The notes: generated by a model from the letters alone, not told the origin. A stretch of DNA of 64,000 nt from Archivesica marissinica (GCA_014843695.1 CM026404.1:51268122-51332121); one strand, 5' to 3'; positions 1-11,105 are shown, counted from the first letter of the stretch. Made by a program: numbers and translations.

Positions 1-258
1 GCGACAGCTTACTGTCTCATCATGTAAGATGTCAAAGTCCGGGATAGGGTTGTCAATCCCACCTTTCTCCTGTCCAAACGAGAGGACAGTCTTTTCCTAC
101 AATTAGAAACAATACGTATTGAGCAATCACAGTAATGGACCAACTGACGGTGCTGTACAAATCCTATCGCCCGACGCGATGTGATTTAAATTACTGCATC
201 AGACGACATACTACATGTATATAAATTGTTTGCAAACACGGCATAATATTTACGTGTT

Positions 259-533
259 TTACGTTTTTTTATCGTCGCTACCGGTTGCCCATATGAGCGA
301 CGCCTCCTGAAGAGATTAGTCATTTTAGATTTTTGGAGGATAGTGCAATGATACAGATAGAGAGCCATTCCAGAGTCTCCTCTTGTTCTATTGCGTGCAC
401 AGTGTAAAGCACCGACACAAGACCTCGGTTTACATCTGAATAACTGTTAATTTTATTTGGGTCAGACAGGGGGGATCAAACCTGCGATCCCTGGATTACC
501 AGTCCAACGTGTTAACCACTGGACTACTGATCC
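259..533 (-). mobile_element. SINE D copy (tRNA-derived), near full length
   Basis: On the minus strand this starts with a tRNA-like head (GGATCAGTAGTCCAGTGG, box-B-like GGTTTGATCCCC) and continues into a body with a GTTTAA block, GGCGTCGCTCATATGGGCAA and a tail ATAAAAAAACGT. The same body recurs at 27606, 54793 and 62041. It may belong to a tRNA-SINE superfamily with a conserved central domain; that placement is from memory and uncertain. Confidence 0.75.
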
Positions 534-1471
534 TTATATTCTCAAAACCCTTATCGGGTTCCCGCTGGCGACCGCCATTTTCGCAATTGGCGAAAAAAGA
601 TATGATTTGGCGAAAAATTAAAATCTTAGTTAAAAAAATATATCTAAATTCCAACCTCCCAAGTTCTGTCTTCATAATCCATTTTCACACGTGCCAGCTA
701 AGCCATAAAGTTTTGACAGGATGTTGATTAGACTACGCCCCAACTGTATATGTATCTGCATTATCAATTGACATCAAATATATGACACAGTAATTGTTGG
801 AGCATTGCCATAGCATCACAGTTTTGCATGTTGGTCCCGTGCGACATTTGAAACTCGCAAAGTTTAGGTGGCACAAATTAAAATATGATGACCAATATGT
901 CATTGAACTTCTTTCGGCAAATAATTAATGATACCATATTGAAACTTTGAATTAATGAGTGCAATTACCTGTTATGCGAGGGGTTCGACATTAAAGGAAG
1001 TTACGTGTGCGTGTAATGCTAACAAGTTAAAGTCGGTCACTTAGAAGATTATGTTAATCCAATGGTAATGTGATAATAAGATGTAGAGAATGGCTGTAAT
1101 ATGATGCCAAAACAGTTGTACAGTTGTAAGGGAAGTAACCGATACGAAATTTCTCATAACGTGTGCACGTCTAAAAATAGATGCAGAATATCCGTGTTTT
1201 CACAAAACTTAGATTTTCATGCCAGTAAAATCGCTGTACATGTATATGATGACGATTTTAATGTCTAAATTCATTATTACACTGTATGAGACCACGATGT
1301 TAATTCTGCCACATTGAAGACGGGTTATATAAACCTGTGACCTGCCACATTTTTGTTTTGATCGGGGGGGGGGGGCTAAAAAGGTGGCGAAATGATTCTT
1401 TTCTCTCCAGTGGAAACCCTGCTTATCAAATGTAGTGATCACTTGTGAAAGGGTGTATATTGTTTCTTCAG
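534..1471. other. Non-coding, upstream intron or intergenic
   Basis: AT-rich sequence with no coding signal. From about 555 a GGGTTCCCGCTGGCG motif and repeated TTGGCGAAAA motifs resemble the terminus of the hAT-like MITE at 1949-2197. A poly-G run lies at about 1363-1373. No HDHD5 first exon was recognised. Confidence 0.5.
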
Positions 1472-1681
1472 GATGGAAGGAAGGTAGACTTTGGGTTGCT
1501 GTTTGACATTGATGGCGTAATTGTCCGAGGTAAGGAGGTGTTGCCATCTGCAAAGGATGCGTTCCGCATGTTGGTCGACACGAATGGCAAATTCAAAGTT
1601 CCTGTTCTCTTTGTGACCAACGCCGGTAACACTCTACGACAAAAGAAGGCCAAAGCATTGTCGGATTGGCTAGATATAGAG
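1472..1681 (+). CDS. HDHD5: HDHD5 (CECR5) exon with HAD motifs I and II
   Basis: This exon encodes the N-terminal catalytic part of a HAD-superfamily hydrolase of the HDHD5/CECR5 group, a mitochondrial protein whose substrate is not firmly known. The acceptor is TTTCTTCAG before 1472 and the donor is GAG|GTAGGA after 1681. The exon is 70 codons with phase 0 at both ends. It contains FDIDGVIVRG, with the motif I aspartates at exon residues 12 and 14, and LFVTNAGNT, with the motif II threonine at residue 49. DFGLLFDIDGV and VTNAGN are near-identical to vertebrate HDHD5 as I remember it. The first exon, expected to carry the start codon and mitochondrial presequence, was not found upstream and may lie before the window. 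Identification rests on remembered homology. Confidence 0.9.
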
Positions 1682-1948
1682 GTAGGAATGCTACAACGGT
1701 TGCTATGGTTATCCCAGTGTGAAGCGCACTGTATGTAAACATGATGTAATCGTGCTTATAATGAATGCATTCTCATTGGCTGATTACCCGCACTTCCTGC
1801 ATTGATCATTTGTAAGCTTTGTTATAGATCCGCCAGTGATCTGCACTAAAGTTTTTTAATGCAATCATAACGTTTTTGTTTCATGTTTTTGTACATCTGA
1901 TATAGATCCAGTGCTAGAGGGCGACACGGGCGTAATAGTCAACATAGG

Positions 1949-2197
1949 CAGGGTTCCCTCTGTCTGAATGTTTGTCTGCGCCACTTCTGTAGCCAATTGA
2001 AAAACACTGGAGCCAATTTAAAAAAATTGGAGCCAACTAAGAGCCATATAGTTCACATGAAGCCATGTATTTGACAAAAAATGTGCCCAAACAAAAAAAT
2101 GTAAAAAAACATTTGCGCCAAATATTTTCGCCAATTCACGAAATTTAGCGCCAATATTTGTTTTTGGCACCGTTGGCGACCAACAGCGGGAACCCTG
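1949..2197. mobile_element. hAT-like MITE with CAGGGTTCCC termini
   Basis: The left end CAGGGTTCCCTCTG is inverted at the right end as CAGCGGGAACCCTG. The interior has repeated GCCAATT/AAATTGG motifs. The CAGGG terminus and 249-bp length fit a short hAT-like non-autonomous element. I find no clean 8-bp target duplication, so the class is tentative. It lies in HDHD5 intron 1. Confidence 0.55.
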
Positions 2198-2545
2198 CCT
2201 AGGGACCTTGACTTCGCTCTCCCTATGAAATAAAAATGAAAAATGTTTACATTATTTAAATTTTCAAATGTCATTTCAAACAAAATCTTGTTCAGTCAGC
2301 TACACTTGCCATTGTAAAGCACTCGTATTCAATTATTGTATTTAACTGTCATGTTGTGTATTTTAACCCTATTTTGTTGAAATTTATTTGTTTTTAATAT
2401 AATACTATTTAAGCAGGCAATCGTGCGTGTTCCCGATTATTTCTCTCCAAATTCCGCCCTGCAATGTAGGACGAGACCTGAGATCTGATATAGACTGCTT
2501 GTACACATCAATGACACACACACGAGAGAGATTTGCTTGTTGTGT

Positions 2546-3356
2546 GACCGACGTGGTCAAGTGGTTAAGGTCGTTGACTTCAAATCATTTTCCCATGGTA
2601 GGTTTTAAAATACCACTGTGGCTATCAGATTATTTCATGTGAGAAAGCTATATATATCCAGCTGGCTAGCAAAAGATTGGTGTTCTATCCGGGTTCCCGG
2701 TGGTGTTCTATCCGGGTTCCCGGCAGTGTTCTACCGGGGTTCCCGGCAGTGTTCTACCCAGGTTCCCGGTGGTGTTCTATCCGGGTTCCCGGCGGTGTTC
2801 TACCCGGGATCCTGGCAGTGTTCTAACCAGGTTCCCGCCAGTGTTCTACCCGGGTTCCCGGCAGTGTTCTACCTGGGTTCCCGTCAGTGTTCTATCCGGG
2901 TTCCCAGCCGTGTTCTACCCAGGTTCCCGACAGTGTTCTACCCGGGTTCCCAGTGGTGTTCTACCCGGGTTCCCAGCGGTGTTCTGCCCGGGTTCCCAGC
3001 GGTGTTCTGCCCGGGTTCCCAGCGGTGTTCTGCCCGGGTTCCCAGCGATGTTCTGCCCGGGTCCCAGCGATGTTCTGCCCGGGTCCCAGCTGTGTTTTGC
3101 CCGGGTTCCCAGCGGTGTTCTGCCCGGGTTCCCAGCGGTGTTCTGCCCGGGTTCCCAGCGGTGTTCTGCCCGGGTTCCCAGCGGTGTTCTGCCCGGGTTC
3201 CCAGCGGTGTTCTGCCCGGGTTCCCAGCGGTGTTCTGCCTGGGTTCCCAGCGGTGTTCTGACCGGGGTCTTCCTCCACCAGTAGTAGATGGAGAGTGATA
3301 TATGATCTAAGCTGTTGGTGCGACATTAATCCCGAGAAAAGGCAAAAAAACAAAAC
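2546..3356 (+). mobile_element. SINE H copy carrying an internal tandem array
   Basis: The tRNA-like head begins GACCGACGTGGTCAAGTGG and runs through GTTGACTTCAAATCA. The body includes CATGTGAGAAAGCTATA and CCAGCTGGC. The 3' end GTCTTCCTCCACCAGTAG and GGTGCGACATTAATCCC follows the array. The same order of blocks is seen, without the array, in the minus-strand copy at 55869-56082. Confidence 0.65.
2682..3271. repeat. 23-bp GC-rich tandem array inside SINE H
   Basis: About 25 copies of a 23-bp unit built on GTGTTCTGCCCGGGTTCCCA. The left half is more variable and the right half nearly uniform. It occupies the middle of SINE H and gives open frames on both strands that are not genes. Confidence 0.93.
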
Positions 3357-3480
3357 ATGTATGAATAGTTGCTTTGTCATTGCCTTCATTGTGAATAATG
3401 AATTAAAATATATCTTTTATATTTCGTAAATAAACGTCAGTTAAATGACAGCAGTCTAATGTCTACAAATCTTACATCAT

Positions 3481-3726
3481 TTAACCCTTTCAACCCCAAG
3501 TAACTGACATGGACTGGTCCATGATATTTTTAGACCAATAAATTAATAACAAAATTACATTTGGATCAGTTCATTTATCAAAATGGGTAATTTTATCTAA
3601 AAATAGTAATAATTATTACTGGCAAAAAAGTGCAGATCCTGATGAGACGGCTCGTTACGAGCCGGCTCATCTGGATCTACACTTTTCATAAGCCTATTTA
3701 GAGGCCTGTGGGGTTGAAAGGGTTAA
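3481..3726. mobile_element. TTAA MITE family F, complete copy
   Basis: It begins TTAACCCTTTCAACCCC and ends GGGGTTGAAAGGGTTAA, giving inverted ends flanked by TTAA. The interior contains a hairpin around GAGACGGCTCGTTACGAGCC. TTAA target sites with CCC...GGG ends are typical of piggyBac-like elements. No transposase is present; it is 246 bp. Confidence 0.75.
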
Positions 3727-3990
3727 GCTGGTGTTTATAAAATTCAATCTTTAAACTGCATAGACAAACTTTTGATCTTTATTTTAAGAGCTTCTTGAAA
3801 TAACACAATGAAAACAAAATGAGTATTGCAGGTGTTGTTGTGGATACAGTTGGTAATAATGGTGACAGATTGTGCTGATGTCTACAGTTTACGTGGCTTA
3901 CATAGTTTCTTCTACATTTTATGGCCTTAAATCATCACTGGTGGGGTGGTTGTGGTAAGATGTCACTGTGGTCAATATTGGGATCAATTA

Positions 3991-4556
3991 GTGGTACCTC
4001 TTTGTATGGGTATAGTTGACAGTTGGGTAAACAAATGGTACCTCTTTGTATGGGTATAGTTGACAGTTGGGTAAACAAATGGTACCTCTTTGTATGGGTA
4101 TAGTTGACAGTTGGGTAAACAAATGGTACCTCTTTGTATGGGTATAGTTGACAGTTGGGTAAACAAATGGTACCTCTTTGTATGGGTATAGTTGACAGTT
4201 GGGTAAACAAATGGTACCTCTTTGTATAGGTATAGTTGACAGTTGGGTAAACAAATGGTACCTCTTTGTATGGGTATAGTTGACAGTTGGGTAAACAAAT
4301 GGTAACTCTTTGTATGGGTATAGTGGACTGTTGGGTAAACAAATTGTACCTCTTTGTATGTGTATAGTTGACAGTTTGGTAAACAAATGGTACCTCTTTG
4401 TATGGGTATAGTTGACAGTTTGGTAAACAAATGGTACCTCTTTGTATGTGTATAGTTGACAGTTTGGTAAACAAATGGTACCTCTTTGTATGTGTATAGT
4501 TGACAGTTGGGTAAGCAAATGGTACCTCTTTGTATGGGTATAGTGGACTGTTGGGT
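3991..4556. repeat. 44-bp tandem array
   Basis: About 13 copies of a 44-bp unit containing TGGTACCTCTTTGTATGGGT and ATAGTTGACAGTTGGGTAAA. Copies are highly similar, with more change at the right end. Long minus-strand open frames here follow from the repeat. Confidence 0.95.
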
Positions 4557-4693
4557 ACTTGAATTTGTATCTAATTTGTTAAATAGAAAGTTTACGGAGT
4601 AAGACAAAGAACTTTTGTTAAATATACGTAAACAGTTAGTCTTTATGCGTTTTTCAGTTGGAAAATAATACTATAATTCATATGAACATTTTT

Positions 4694-4760
4694 CCTCCGG
4701 TTTCCATATAAGTTGTTAAAACTTGCTTTGTAATCGTTGTAAAATAAATAAAGTTTAAAC
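4694..4760 (+). mobile_element. SINE B 3' fragment
   Basis: This 5'-truncated fragment contains CCTCCGGTTTCC and the tail GTTGTTAAAACTTGCTTTG followed by AAAATAAATAAAGTTTAAAC, matching the 3' end of the SINE B copies at 11938 and 12322. Confidence 0.7.
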
Positions 4761-4976
4761 TAAGGTATTGAAAAACTAAGAAATATAAACAGTAATCTTA
4801 TTGCAAATATATAGTGTTACAAACAACTTACTGTCCTATAAATAGTCTAGTTTAATTACTGGTCTTAACCATATCACAATGACATTAAAGTAAATTGTTC
4901 ATCCAGAAGATAAAATTACAAATATAATTGTGTTGAATGACCAGATATATATATTCTGACATTGTGAGTTCTGTGT

Positions 4977-5223
4977 TTAACCCATTTCATTCTGGATACA
5001 TTTAAAGGCTTTTGCAAACAACATAGATCCAGATCAGCCGCAGCGTGATGCTGCGTGCTGATCAGGATCTATGTTGTTTGCTACATAGCCAAGTGTCTTA
5101 GCAAGATCATCTGAATAGCAAACAGTATAGAGCCTGATCAGATGGCACGTTACGTGGTGGCTGATCTGGCTCTATGTTCTTTGCAAATACTGTTTGAACG
5201 GTATCCAGAATGAAATGGGTTAA
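4977..5223. mobile_element. TTAA MITE family E, complete copy
   Basis: It starts TTAACCCATTTCATTCTGG and ends CCAGAATGAAATGGGTTAA, a perfect terminal inverted repeat including TTAA. The interior has nested palindromes (ACATAGATCCAGATCAGC, GCTGATCAGGATCTATGT). It is 247 bp and non-coding, with TTAA ends as in piggyBac-like elements. Confidence 0.8.
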
Positions 5224-6068
5224 AGTACACATGATTTTAACAACAATTGGGACCATATTTCATTGTTTTGTTTAAACAAAATTTATTCAAGAATAAGACA
5301 CAATGAATTAAGAGAGATTGGTCATTGATAATCACGATATCGATATATCATCGATTCCTGAGGGTGAATTTGATATTGATTTCAAATTCTGAATACTGGT
5401 TGGTGACCATTTTCCATCCAAAAAACTTTAAAAGTTTATAATAATAATAAAAATAAAGACTTTATTTAACGAGAGAACTTATTTGAACAATTAAGTCAAT
5501 CTACCATGAGGCCCTCAATAAATCAGAACATGAAATAGCACAATGAAACATGTAAACAGTAACCAGTAAAACTTTCATAGGAAATAAGATATAAGCTGCA
5601 AGAACTAATACTTATATTCATGTATAAATTATCAGTTTATTAGGTTATTGGTCTGTTCTTTGCACCACCTGATATATATAGCTTTGAAGCCTGGAAAAGA
5701 ATGTGCTGTTTTGATGTGATAACTGATAAGGGAGGGAATTCCACAAGTGTGACCCTGAATATAAAAAAGATTTCCTAAAAACTTCAGTAGTTGGCTTAGG
5801 AGGGTAAATGTTGGAGATTGGCCGATGATCGCAAGTTTTGAGTTCGAATTAGAGAGATAATTGGTATTATATTTTTTGATTGTAATATCACTATGTTTAT
5901 TCTGACCTATATTGTGTGTGATTCTGCCTGTTTCACTACTATCGTAATAGGACATTATGTTGAGAGATGCTTCCAAGTTATAAAAATATTTAAATCAGAA
6001 GAAATTATTAATGAAAAATGAAATATAAGCCGATAATCACAATTAGTTTATATAACTTTTTATTTTTG
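5224..6068. other. Non-coding intron sequence
   Basis: AT-rich DNA of HDHD5 intron 1. No coding, RNA or complete mobile-element signal seen. Confidence 0.4.
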
Positions 6069-6140
6069 CTTGATTGCGAAACAAGTTTTTAAAACATTTG
6101 ACTAATTACTCTTGTGGCCTCACTTCTGATGGAATGGAGA
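6069..6140 (-). mobile_element. SINE C/B-type tail fragment
   Basis: The block GATTGCGAAACAAGTTTT followed by TTACTCTTGTGGCCTCA and CTGATGGAATGG is the reverse complement of the SINE C 3' part. It is truncated where the GA-rich repeat begins. Confidence 0.5.
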
Positions 6141-6262
6141 AGATAGAGGAGAGAGAGAGAAGAGAGAGGAGAGAGAGATATAGAAGAGAGAGAGAGAGGG
6201 AGAGAGGAGATAGAGAAGAGAGAGAGAGAGGAGGGAAAAGAGAGAGAGAAGAGAGAGAAGTG
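6138..6262. repeat. GA-rich low-complexity tract
   Basis: An almost pure purine run of GAGAGA with AGA and GGA interruptions. It produces a spurious arginine/glutamate-rich open frame. Confidence 0.9.
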
Positions 6263-6495
6263 GAAATGTGGAATAAATGAAGTAAAGATAATTGGCTATA
6301 CTATAGCCGGACCGTGTAATGCATCCATATTCTAATGTTGTATTTAATGGTCGTATAGAATATTTTAACTCTGTTTTGTTGAAATTTATTACCTGTAAAT
6401 TATAGCATTTACGGATGCAGTCACATTGCTCCCACACCTGACCTAGGATGAAACCTGGTATACGAATGCCTTCAGCTATAACCATAGAAGTGCAA

Positions 6496-6715
6496 GTCGT
6501 GATAGCGCAGTGGTAGTTTGTGTGAAAGGCCCGGAGTTTGAGCCCCACTGGAGGGAGCCGTTACGATTGTGCCCTTAGGCAAGGCATTTAAATTCCACGT
6601 TGCCTCTTCTCTCTCCCTCGTGGTGATGGATTCCATTAGGAATTAGGTCTCAAGAGTGATTAATACAAGTTGTAAGAACTTGTTTCGCAATCAAGTTAAA
6701 ATAAATTTGTATAAA
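6496..6715 (+). mobile_element. SINE C copy
   Basis: The tRNA-like head is GTCGTGATAGCGCAGTGGTA with box-B-like GAGTTTGAGCCCC. The body has TGCCTCTTCTCTCTCCCTCG and GGTGATGGATTCCAT. The tail is GTTGTAAGAACTTGTTTCGC then AAAATAAATTTGTATAAA. The copy at 37428 matches throughout. Confidence 0.75.
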
Positions 6716-7356
6716 GCATATAGCCATAGGAAATCAGACCATTTCCGGAATTGGCGAGGAAAAAAAAGATTTGCCTTTTTTGGAAAAAAAATTTTAAAAC
6801 ATTTTTTATATATTTTCTGCAGTTGTCGATTATTATAATTATATCCGATTTCCATGTATATATATATGGGTCTGTCCACTTTAAATCAAGGCTTGTCGTT
6901 TTTCAGAGAGTACAAGCCCTGTGCCTGTTTGTTAAAAAAAATTTCCGTGAGCGCTGAAATAATTCAATGTTTAATGATTAATATGAGCTTTTTGACATGA
7001 ATGTTAGCTTTTATAATATAAATATAAAGTTTATAAACACAGGATATTTGTTCAGTGATTTTCGTCCTCTGGAAAACCATACAGAGATTACAGTAGAAAA
7101 ATGAACCATTATCTATGATTTAATCTATAGTGGAAACAGGGACAGGTGGGTCAGAAAAGGGGCAAGGTGCATTTTGAGTGGGGGAGGGGGATAGGTAAGG
7201 GAATAGTGGGGAGGGTGTTTCCCCCTAGAATATTTTGCTATCTTACAGTAATTGACGGCTAATTATGCTTGATGAAAGAGGCAGTAGAGCAGTACATAAC
7301 AGTCAAAAGGACGATGAGGGGTTATTTGAGGGGTACCCCCAAGAAAATTTGCTAAG
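6716..7356. other. Non-coding intron sequence
   Basis: AT-rich, with a TTGGCGAGGAAAAAAAAG-like block near 6750 recalling the hAT-like MITE interior, and a G-rich stretch at 7140-7215. No gene seen. Confidence 0.4.
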
Positions 7357-7513
7357 TTAACCCATTCAACACCAAGTAACTGAAATGGACTGGTCCATGA
7401 TCAGTTTTTAGACCAATAAATTAATACGAAAATTACATTTGGACCAGTTCATTTATCAAAATGGGTAATTTTGTCTAAAATAGTAATATTACTGACAAAA
7501 AGTGCAGATCCTG
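7357..7513. mobile_element. TTAA MITE family F, right-truncated copy
   Basis: It begins TTAACCCATTCAACACCAAG and follows family F through GTGCAGATCCTG, then breaks. The right inverted end is missing. Confidence 0.65.
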
Positions 7514-7591
7514 CATAATAAATATAGAATTTACAGATCAGAAGCCAAATGTGTCAACCAGAGTTCATTCTAGGTCAGAATTTTTCATTCT

Positions 7592-7720
7592 AGTTTGAGC
7601 CCCGCTGGAGCCATTACAATTGTGCTCATAGGCATTTAAATTCCACATTGCCTCTTCTCTCTCCCTCATGGCGATGGATTCCATCAGGAATGAAGTCTCG
7701 AGAGTGATTAATATAAGTTA
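7592..7720 (+). mobile_element. SINE C partial copy
   Basis: This fragment runs from the box-B-like GTTTGAGCCCCGCTGG to GAGTGATTAATATAAGTT, lacking the 5' head and the last part of the tail. A MITE J terminus (GTTCATTCTAGGTCAGAA) lies directly upstream at about 7562. Confidence 0.6.
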
Positions 7721-7732
7721 AGCAGGGTTCAT

Positions 7733-8211
7733 TCTAGGTCAGAATTTTTGGGAGAAGCGAGGAAGCGCGTGATCGCTTCCTTAACCCTTTCAACACCAAG
7801 TAACTCACATGGACTGGTCCATGATATTCATAAACCAATAAATGAATCAGAAAATCACATTTGGACAAGTTCATTTATCAAAATGGGTAATTATGTCTAA
7901 AAATAGTCATATGACTGGCAAAAAGTGCAGATCCTGATGAGACGTGACGAGCCGGCTCATCTGGATCTGCACTTTTTGTAAGCCTATTTAGAGGTCTGTG
8001 GTGTTGAAAGGGTTAAGGTGATTGGCAGTAAGGCAATACATATTGTTGAAAAGGGCGGACAAGTTCTAAGTTGTATATGTCTGCCTGCCCATAGGCACCT
8101 ATTGAAAATGCTATTAAAAATAATTTTAAAACTAGCAAGAGGGCGGGGCAAAAAGGCGGAGCTAAAAATGGCAGGACAGCGTCATTCCGCTCTAGAAACA
8201 GCCCTACTAAG
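7733..8211. mobile_element. MITE J-like element interrupted by a TTAA MITE
   Basis: The left end CAGGGTTCATTCTAGGTCAG matches MITE J at 39659. It is interrupted at TTCC|TTAA by family F (7791-8016). The right part (GAGGGCGGGGCAAAAAGGCG through AGAAACAGCCCT) resembles, inverted, the sequence at 14255-14340. The outer right boundary is uncertain. Confidence 0.5.
7791..8016. mobile_element. TTAA MITE family F, nested in MITE J
   Basis: It begins TTAACCCTTTCAACACC and ends GGTGTTGAAAGGGTTAA, a complete copy. It sits after GATCGCTTCC, where the MITE J copy at 39659 has a single TTAA, so the target site was TTAA and was duplicated. Confidence 0.8.
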
Positions 8212-8597
8212 TAATGAAATCCAATGTAAGACATTTTAATGTATCGCGTGGCTAAGCCGGGTTTTAGTCCTCTAAGGTTCTTCAGTGAATAACTTCTAGT
8301 CAGTCTCTTTTACAGCAGATGAAATAATGTGTCTCTGTAAAGTGATCATTCTTGCATTTAATGCACTTGACTAAACTCAGATTGCATAAACTGTAAAGTT
8401 TAAGTCTTAATAAATGTTTTGAAAATAAAATTTTACTACAATTCCACCTACATAATTATATGAATTCAACGGGGCGATCCAATCCACCAATCCAATATTA
8501 TATAACAGATATGTGTTTTTACACCCCCATTATAAAAGCAAACAAACATTTCTTTATATGTACAGCTGCGTATTTAGGGATTTTTCGGGTGCACAAC
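8212..8597. other. Non-coding intron sequence
   Basis: No coding or repeat-family signal was recognised in this part of HDHD5 intron 1. Confidence 0.4.
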
Positions 8598-8690
8598 CTA
8601 GGTTTAAAGTCCCAATGAAAGACTGTTAATTTTATTATGGTCAGACAGAGGATCGAACCTGTGATCCCTGGACTTTCAGATCTGTCCGTA
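8598..8690 (-). mobile_element. SINE D 5' fragment
   Basis: The block GACTGTTAATTTTATTATGG then GAGGATCGAACCTGTGATCC is the reverse complement of the SINE D head and adjacent body. The 24-bp array starts about 30 bp beyond. Confidence 0.6.
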
Positions 8691-8719
8691 TAATCGGAAT
8701 ATATAATCGTAGTTAGACC

Positions 8720-9228
8720 AGACTAGTGCCCTTGTTACCTCTGTTGGTAGTGCTCTTGTCACCTCTGTTGATAGTGCCCTTGTCACCTCTGTTGATAGTG
8801 CTCTTGTCACCTCTGTTGATAGTGCCCTTGTCACCTCTGTTGGTAGTGCTCTTGTCACCTCTGTTGATAGTGCCCTTGTCACCTCTGTTGATAGTGCTCT
8901 TGTCACCTTTATTGATAGTGCTCTTGTTACCTCTTGTTGGCAGTGCTCTTGTTACCTCTGTGCCCTTGTTACCTCTGTGCCCTTGTTACCTCTGTTGATA
9001 GTGCTCTTGTCACCTCTGTTGGTAGTGCTCTTGTTACCTATGTTGGCAGTGCTCTTGTTACCTCTGTGCTCTTGTTACCTCTGTTGATAGTGCTCTTGTC
9101 ACCTCTGTTGGTAGTGCTCTTGTTACCTCTGTTGGCTGTGCTCTTGTTACCTCTGTTGATAGTGCTCTTGTCACCTCTGTTGGCAGTACTCTTGTCACCT
9201 CTGTTGGCAGTACTCTTGTCACCTCTAT
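8720..9228. repeat. 24-bp tandem array
   Basis: About 21 copies of a 24-bp unit containing CTCTTGTCACCTCTGTTGAT, with G/A and C/T variants. The unit is eight codons long, so leucine/valine-rich and threonine-rich open frames appear on both strands. It lies in HDHD5 intron 1. Confidence 0.95.
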
Positions 9229-9597
9229 GATTCAAAATCTTCCTGGAGGATCATGCCCCCAGACACCTAGAATCTAAACCATCTTTGTATTCAATGTGAC
9301 ATTTCATCCAGTGAATAGCAATTTTAAGCTCAGTTTGGTATACTAAAAAATAAAAAAGTAATTTTAAAAATATATCTCTGAAAATATCCAATTTTGAACG
9401 ACCAAAGCGTATATTAAAATGTGTCGAGAGTGCACCATCGACATTCTGGGAATCATAATTTCCCACAGGGAGCATGACCCAGACCCCCCAGCACCATCAT
9501 ACATACCTTCAGTGATCATACTAGAAGTCGGTCCTACACATTCAACATAGCTAGCTACACCCCTGTTATTATATAATTGTCACAATTTCTGTTTCAG
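9229..9597. other. Non-coding, 3' end of HDHD5 intron 1
   Basis: No repeat family was recognised. The stretch ends in the polypyrimidine acceptor TTCTGTTTCAG of the next exon. Confidence 0.4.
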
Positions 9598-9801
9598 ATT
9601 GTATCGGAACAAGTGGTAATGTCGCACAGTCCGCTGAAGATGTTTAAGCAGTACCATGACAAGCACATACTCGTGTCCGGGCAGGGCCCGGTTGTAGAGA
9701 TAGCCGAGGCTTTAGGATTCACCAACATCATTACCATAGACACACTTCGACAGTGCTTTCCTCATCTCGACATGGTGGATCACGTGCGTAGAAAACCTGC
9801 G
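9598..9801 (+). CDS. HDHD5: HDHD5 (CECR5) exon, start of the cap domain
   Basis: This exon continues HDHD5 after an intron of about 7.9 kb. The acceptor is TTCTGTTTCAG before 9598 and the donor is GCG|GTATGT after 9801. It has 68 codons, phase 0 at both ends, so it joins the 1472-1681 exon in frame. Conserved blocks are MSHSPLKMF, HILVSGQGPV and FPHLDMVDHVRRKPA, which match the stretch after motif II in the HDHD5 family, where the C2-type cap begins. The intron upstream holds SINE fragments, MITEs and arrays of 23, 44 and 24 bp. Codons are intact with no stop or frameshift. Confidence 0.9.
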
Positions 9802-10033
9802 GTATGTAAAACGATAGAAGGCTATAAAACATATGTTAATCACAGATAATGAACACTGTCGTGACGTCATACAATACAAATACATAGTATTTATATAGCG
9901 CAAAAATTAAAAATTATTCTATTGTGAACAATTACAGAATGAGATGCAATTTTAAACATTTACACATGACAATAATATATGGAAATATAAATAAAAATGT
10001 ATACATAATTATATAGATATACCTAGGAATCTA

Positions 10034-11105
10034 GTAATTGGATAAGAACATATCTTAACATAAGATGTCATAAAACAATATTTGTAATGCTATCTTAACA
10101 TAAGATGTCATAAAACAATATTTGTAATGCTATCTTAACATATGATGTCATAAAACAACATTCATAATGCTATCTTAACATAAGATGTCATAAAACAATA
10201 TTTGTAATGCTATCTTAACATAAGATGTTATTCATAATGCTATCTTAACATAAGATGTCATAAAACAATATTTGTAATGCTATCTTAACATAAGATGTTA
10301 TAAAACAATATTTGTAATGCTATCTTAACATAAGATGTCATAAAACAATATTTGTAATGCTATCTTAACATAAGATGTCATAAAACAATATTTGTAATGC
10401 TATCTTAACATAAGATGTCATAAAACAATATTTGTAATGCTATCTTAACATAAGGTGTCATAAAACAATATTCATAATGCTATCTTAACATAAGATGTTA
10501 TAAAACAATATTTGTAATGCTATCTTAACATAAGATGTTATAAACAATATTTGTAATGCTATCTTAACATAAGATGTCATAAAACAATATTTGTAATGCT
10601 ATCTTAACATGAGATGTCGTAAAACAATATTTGTAATGCTATCTTAACATAAGATGTCATAAAACAATATTTGTAATGCTATCTTAACATGAGATGTCGT
10701 AAAACAATATTTGTAATGCTATCTTAACATAAGATGTCATAAAACAATATTTGTAATGCTATCTTAACATGAGATGTCGTAAAACAATATTTGTAATGCT
10801 ATCTTAACATAAGATGTCATAAAACAATATTTGTAATGCTATCTTAACATGAGATGTCGTAAAACAATATTTGTAATGCTATCTTAACATAAGATGTCAT
10901 AAAACAATATTTGTAATGCTATCTTAACATGAGATGTCGTAAAACAATATTTGTAATGCTATCTTAACATAAGATGTCATAAAACAATATTTGTAATGCT
11001 ATCTTAACATGAGATGTCGTAAAACAATATTTGTAATGCTATCTTAACATAAGATGTCATAAAACAATATTTGTAATGCTATCTTACCATTAGATGTCAT
11101 AAAAT
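10034..11105. repeat. 40-bp tandem array with 80-bp higher-order repeat
   Basis: About 26 copies of a 40-bp unit containing TGCTATCTTAACATAAGATG and TCATAAAACAATATTTGTAA. From about 10560 two variants, AAGATGTCAT and GAGATGTCGT, alternate and form an 80-bp dimer. It lies in HDHD5 intron 2. Confidence 0.95.

Noticed and set aside
6074..6280. Arg/Glu-rich small protein
   Set aside because: Product of a GA-rich low-complexity tract.
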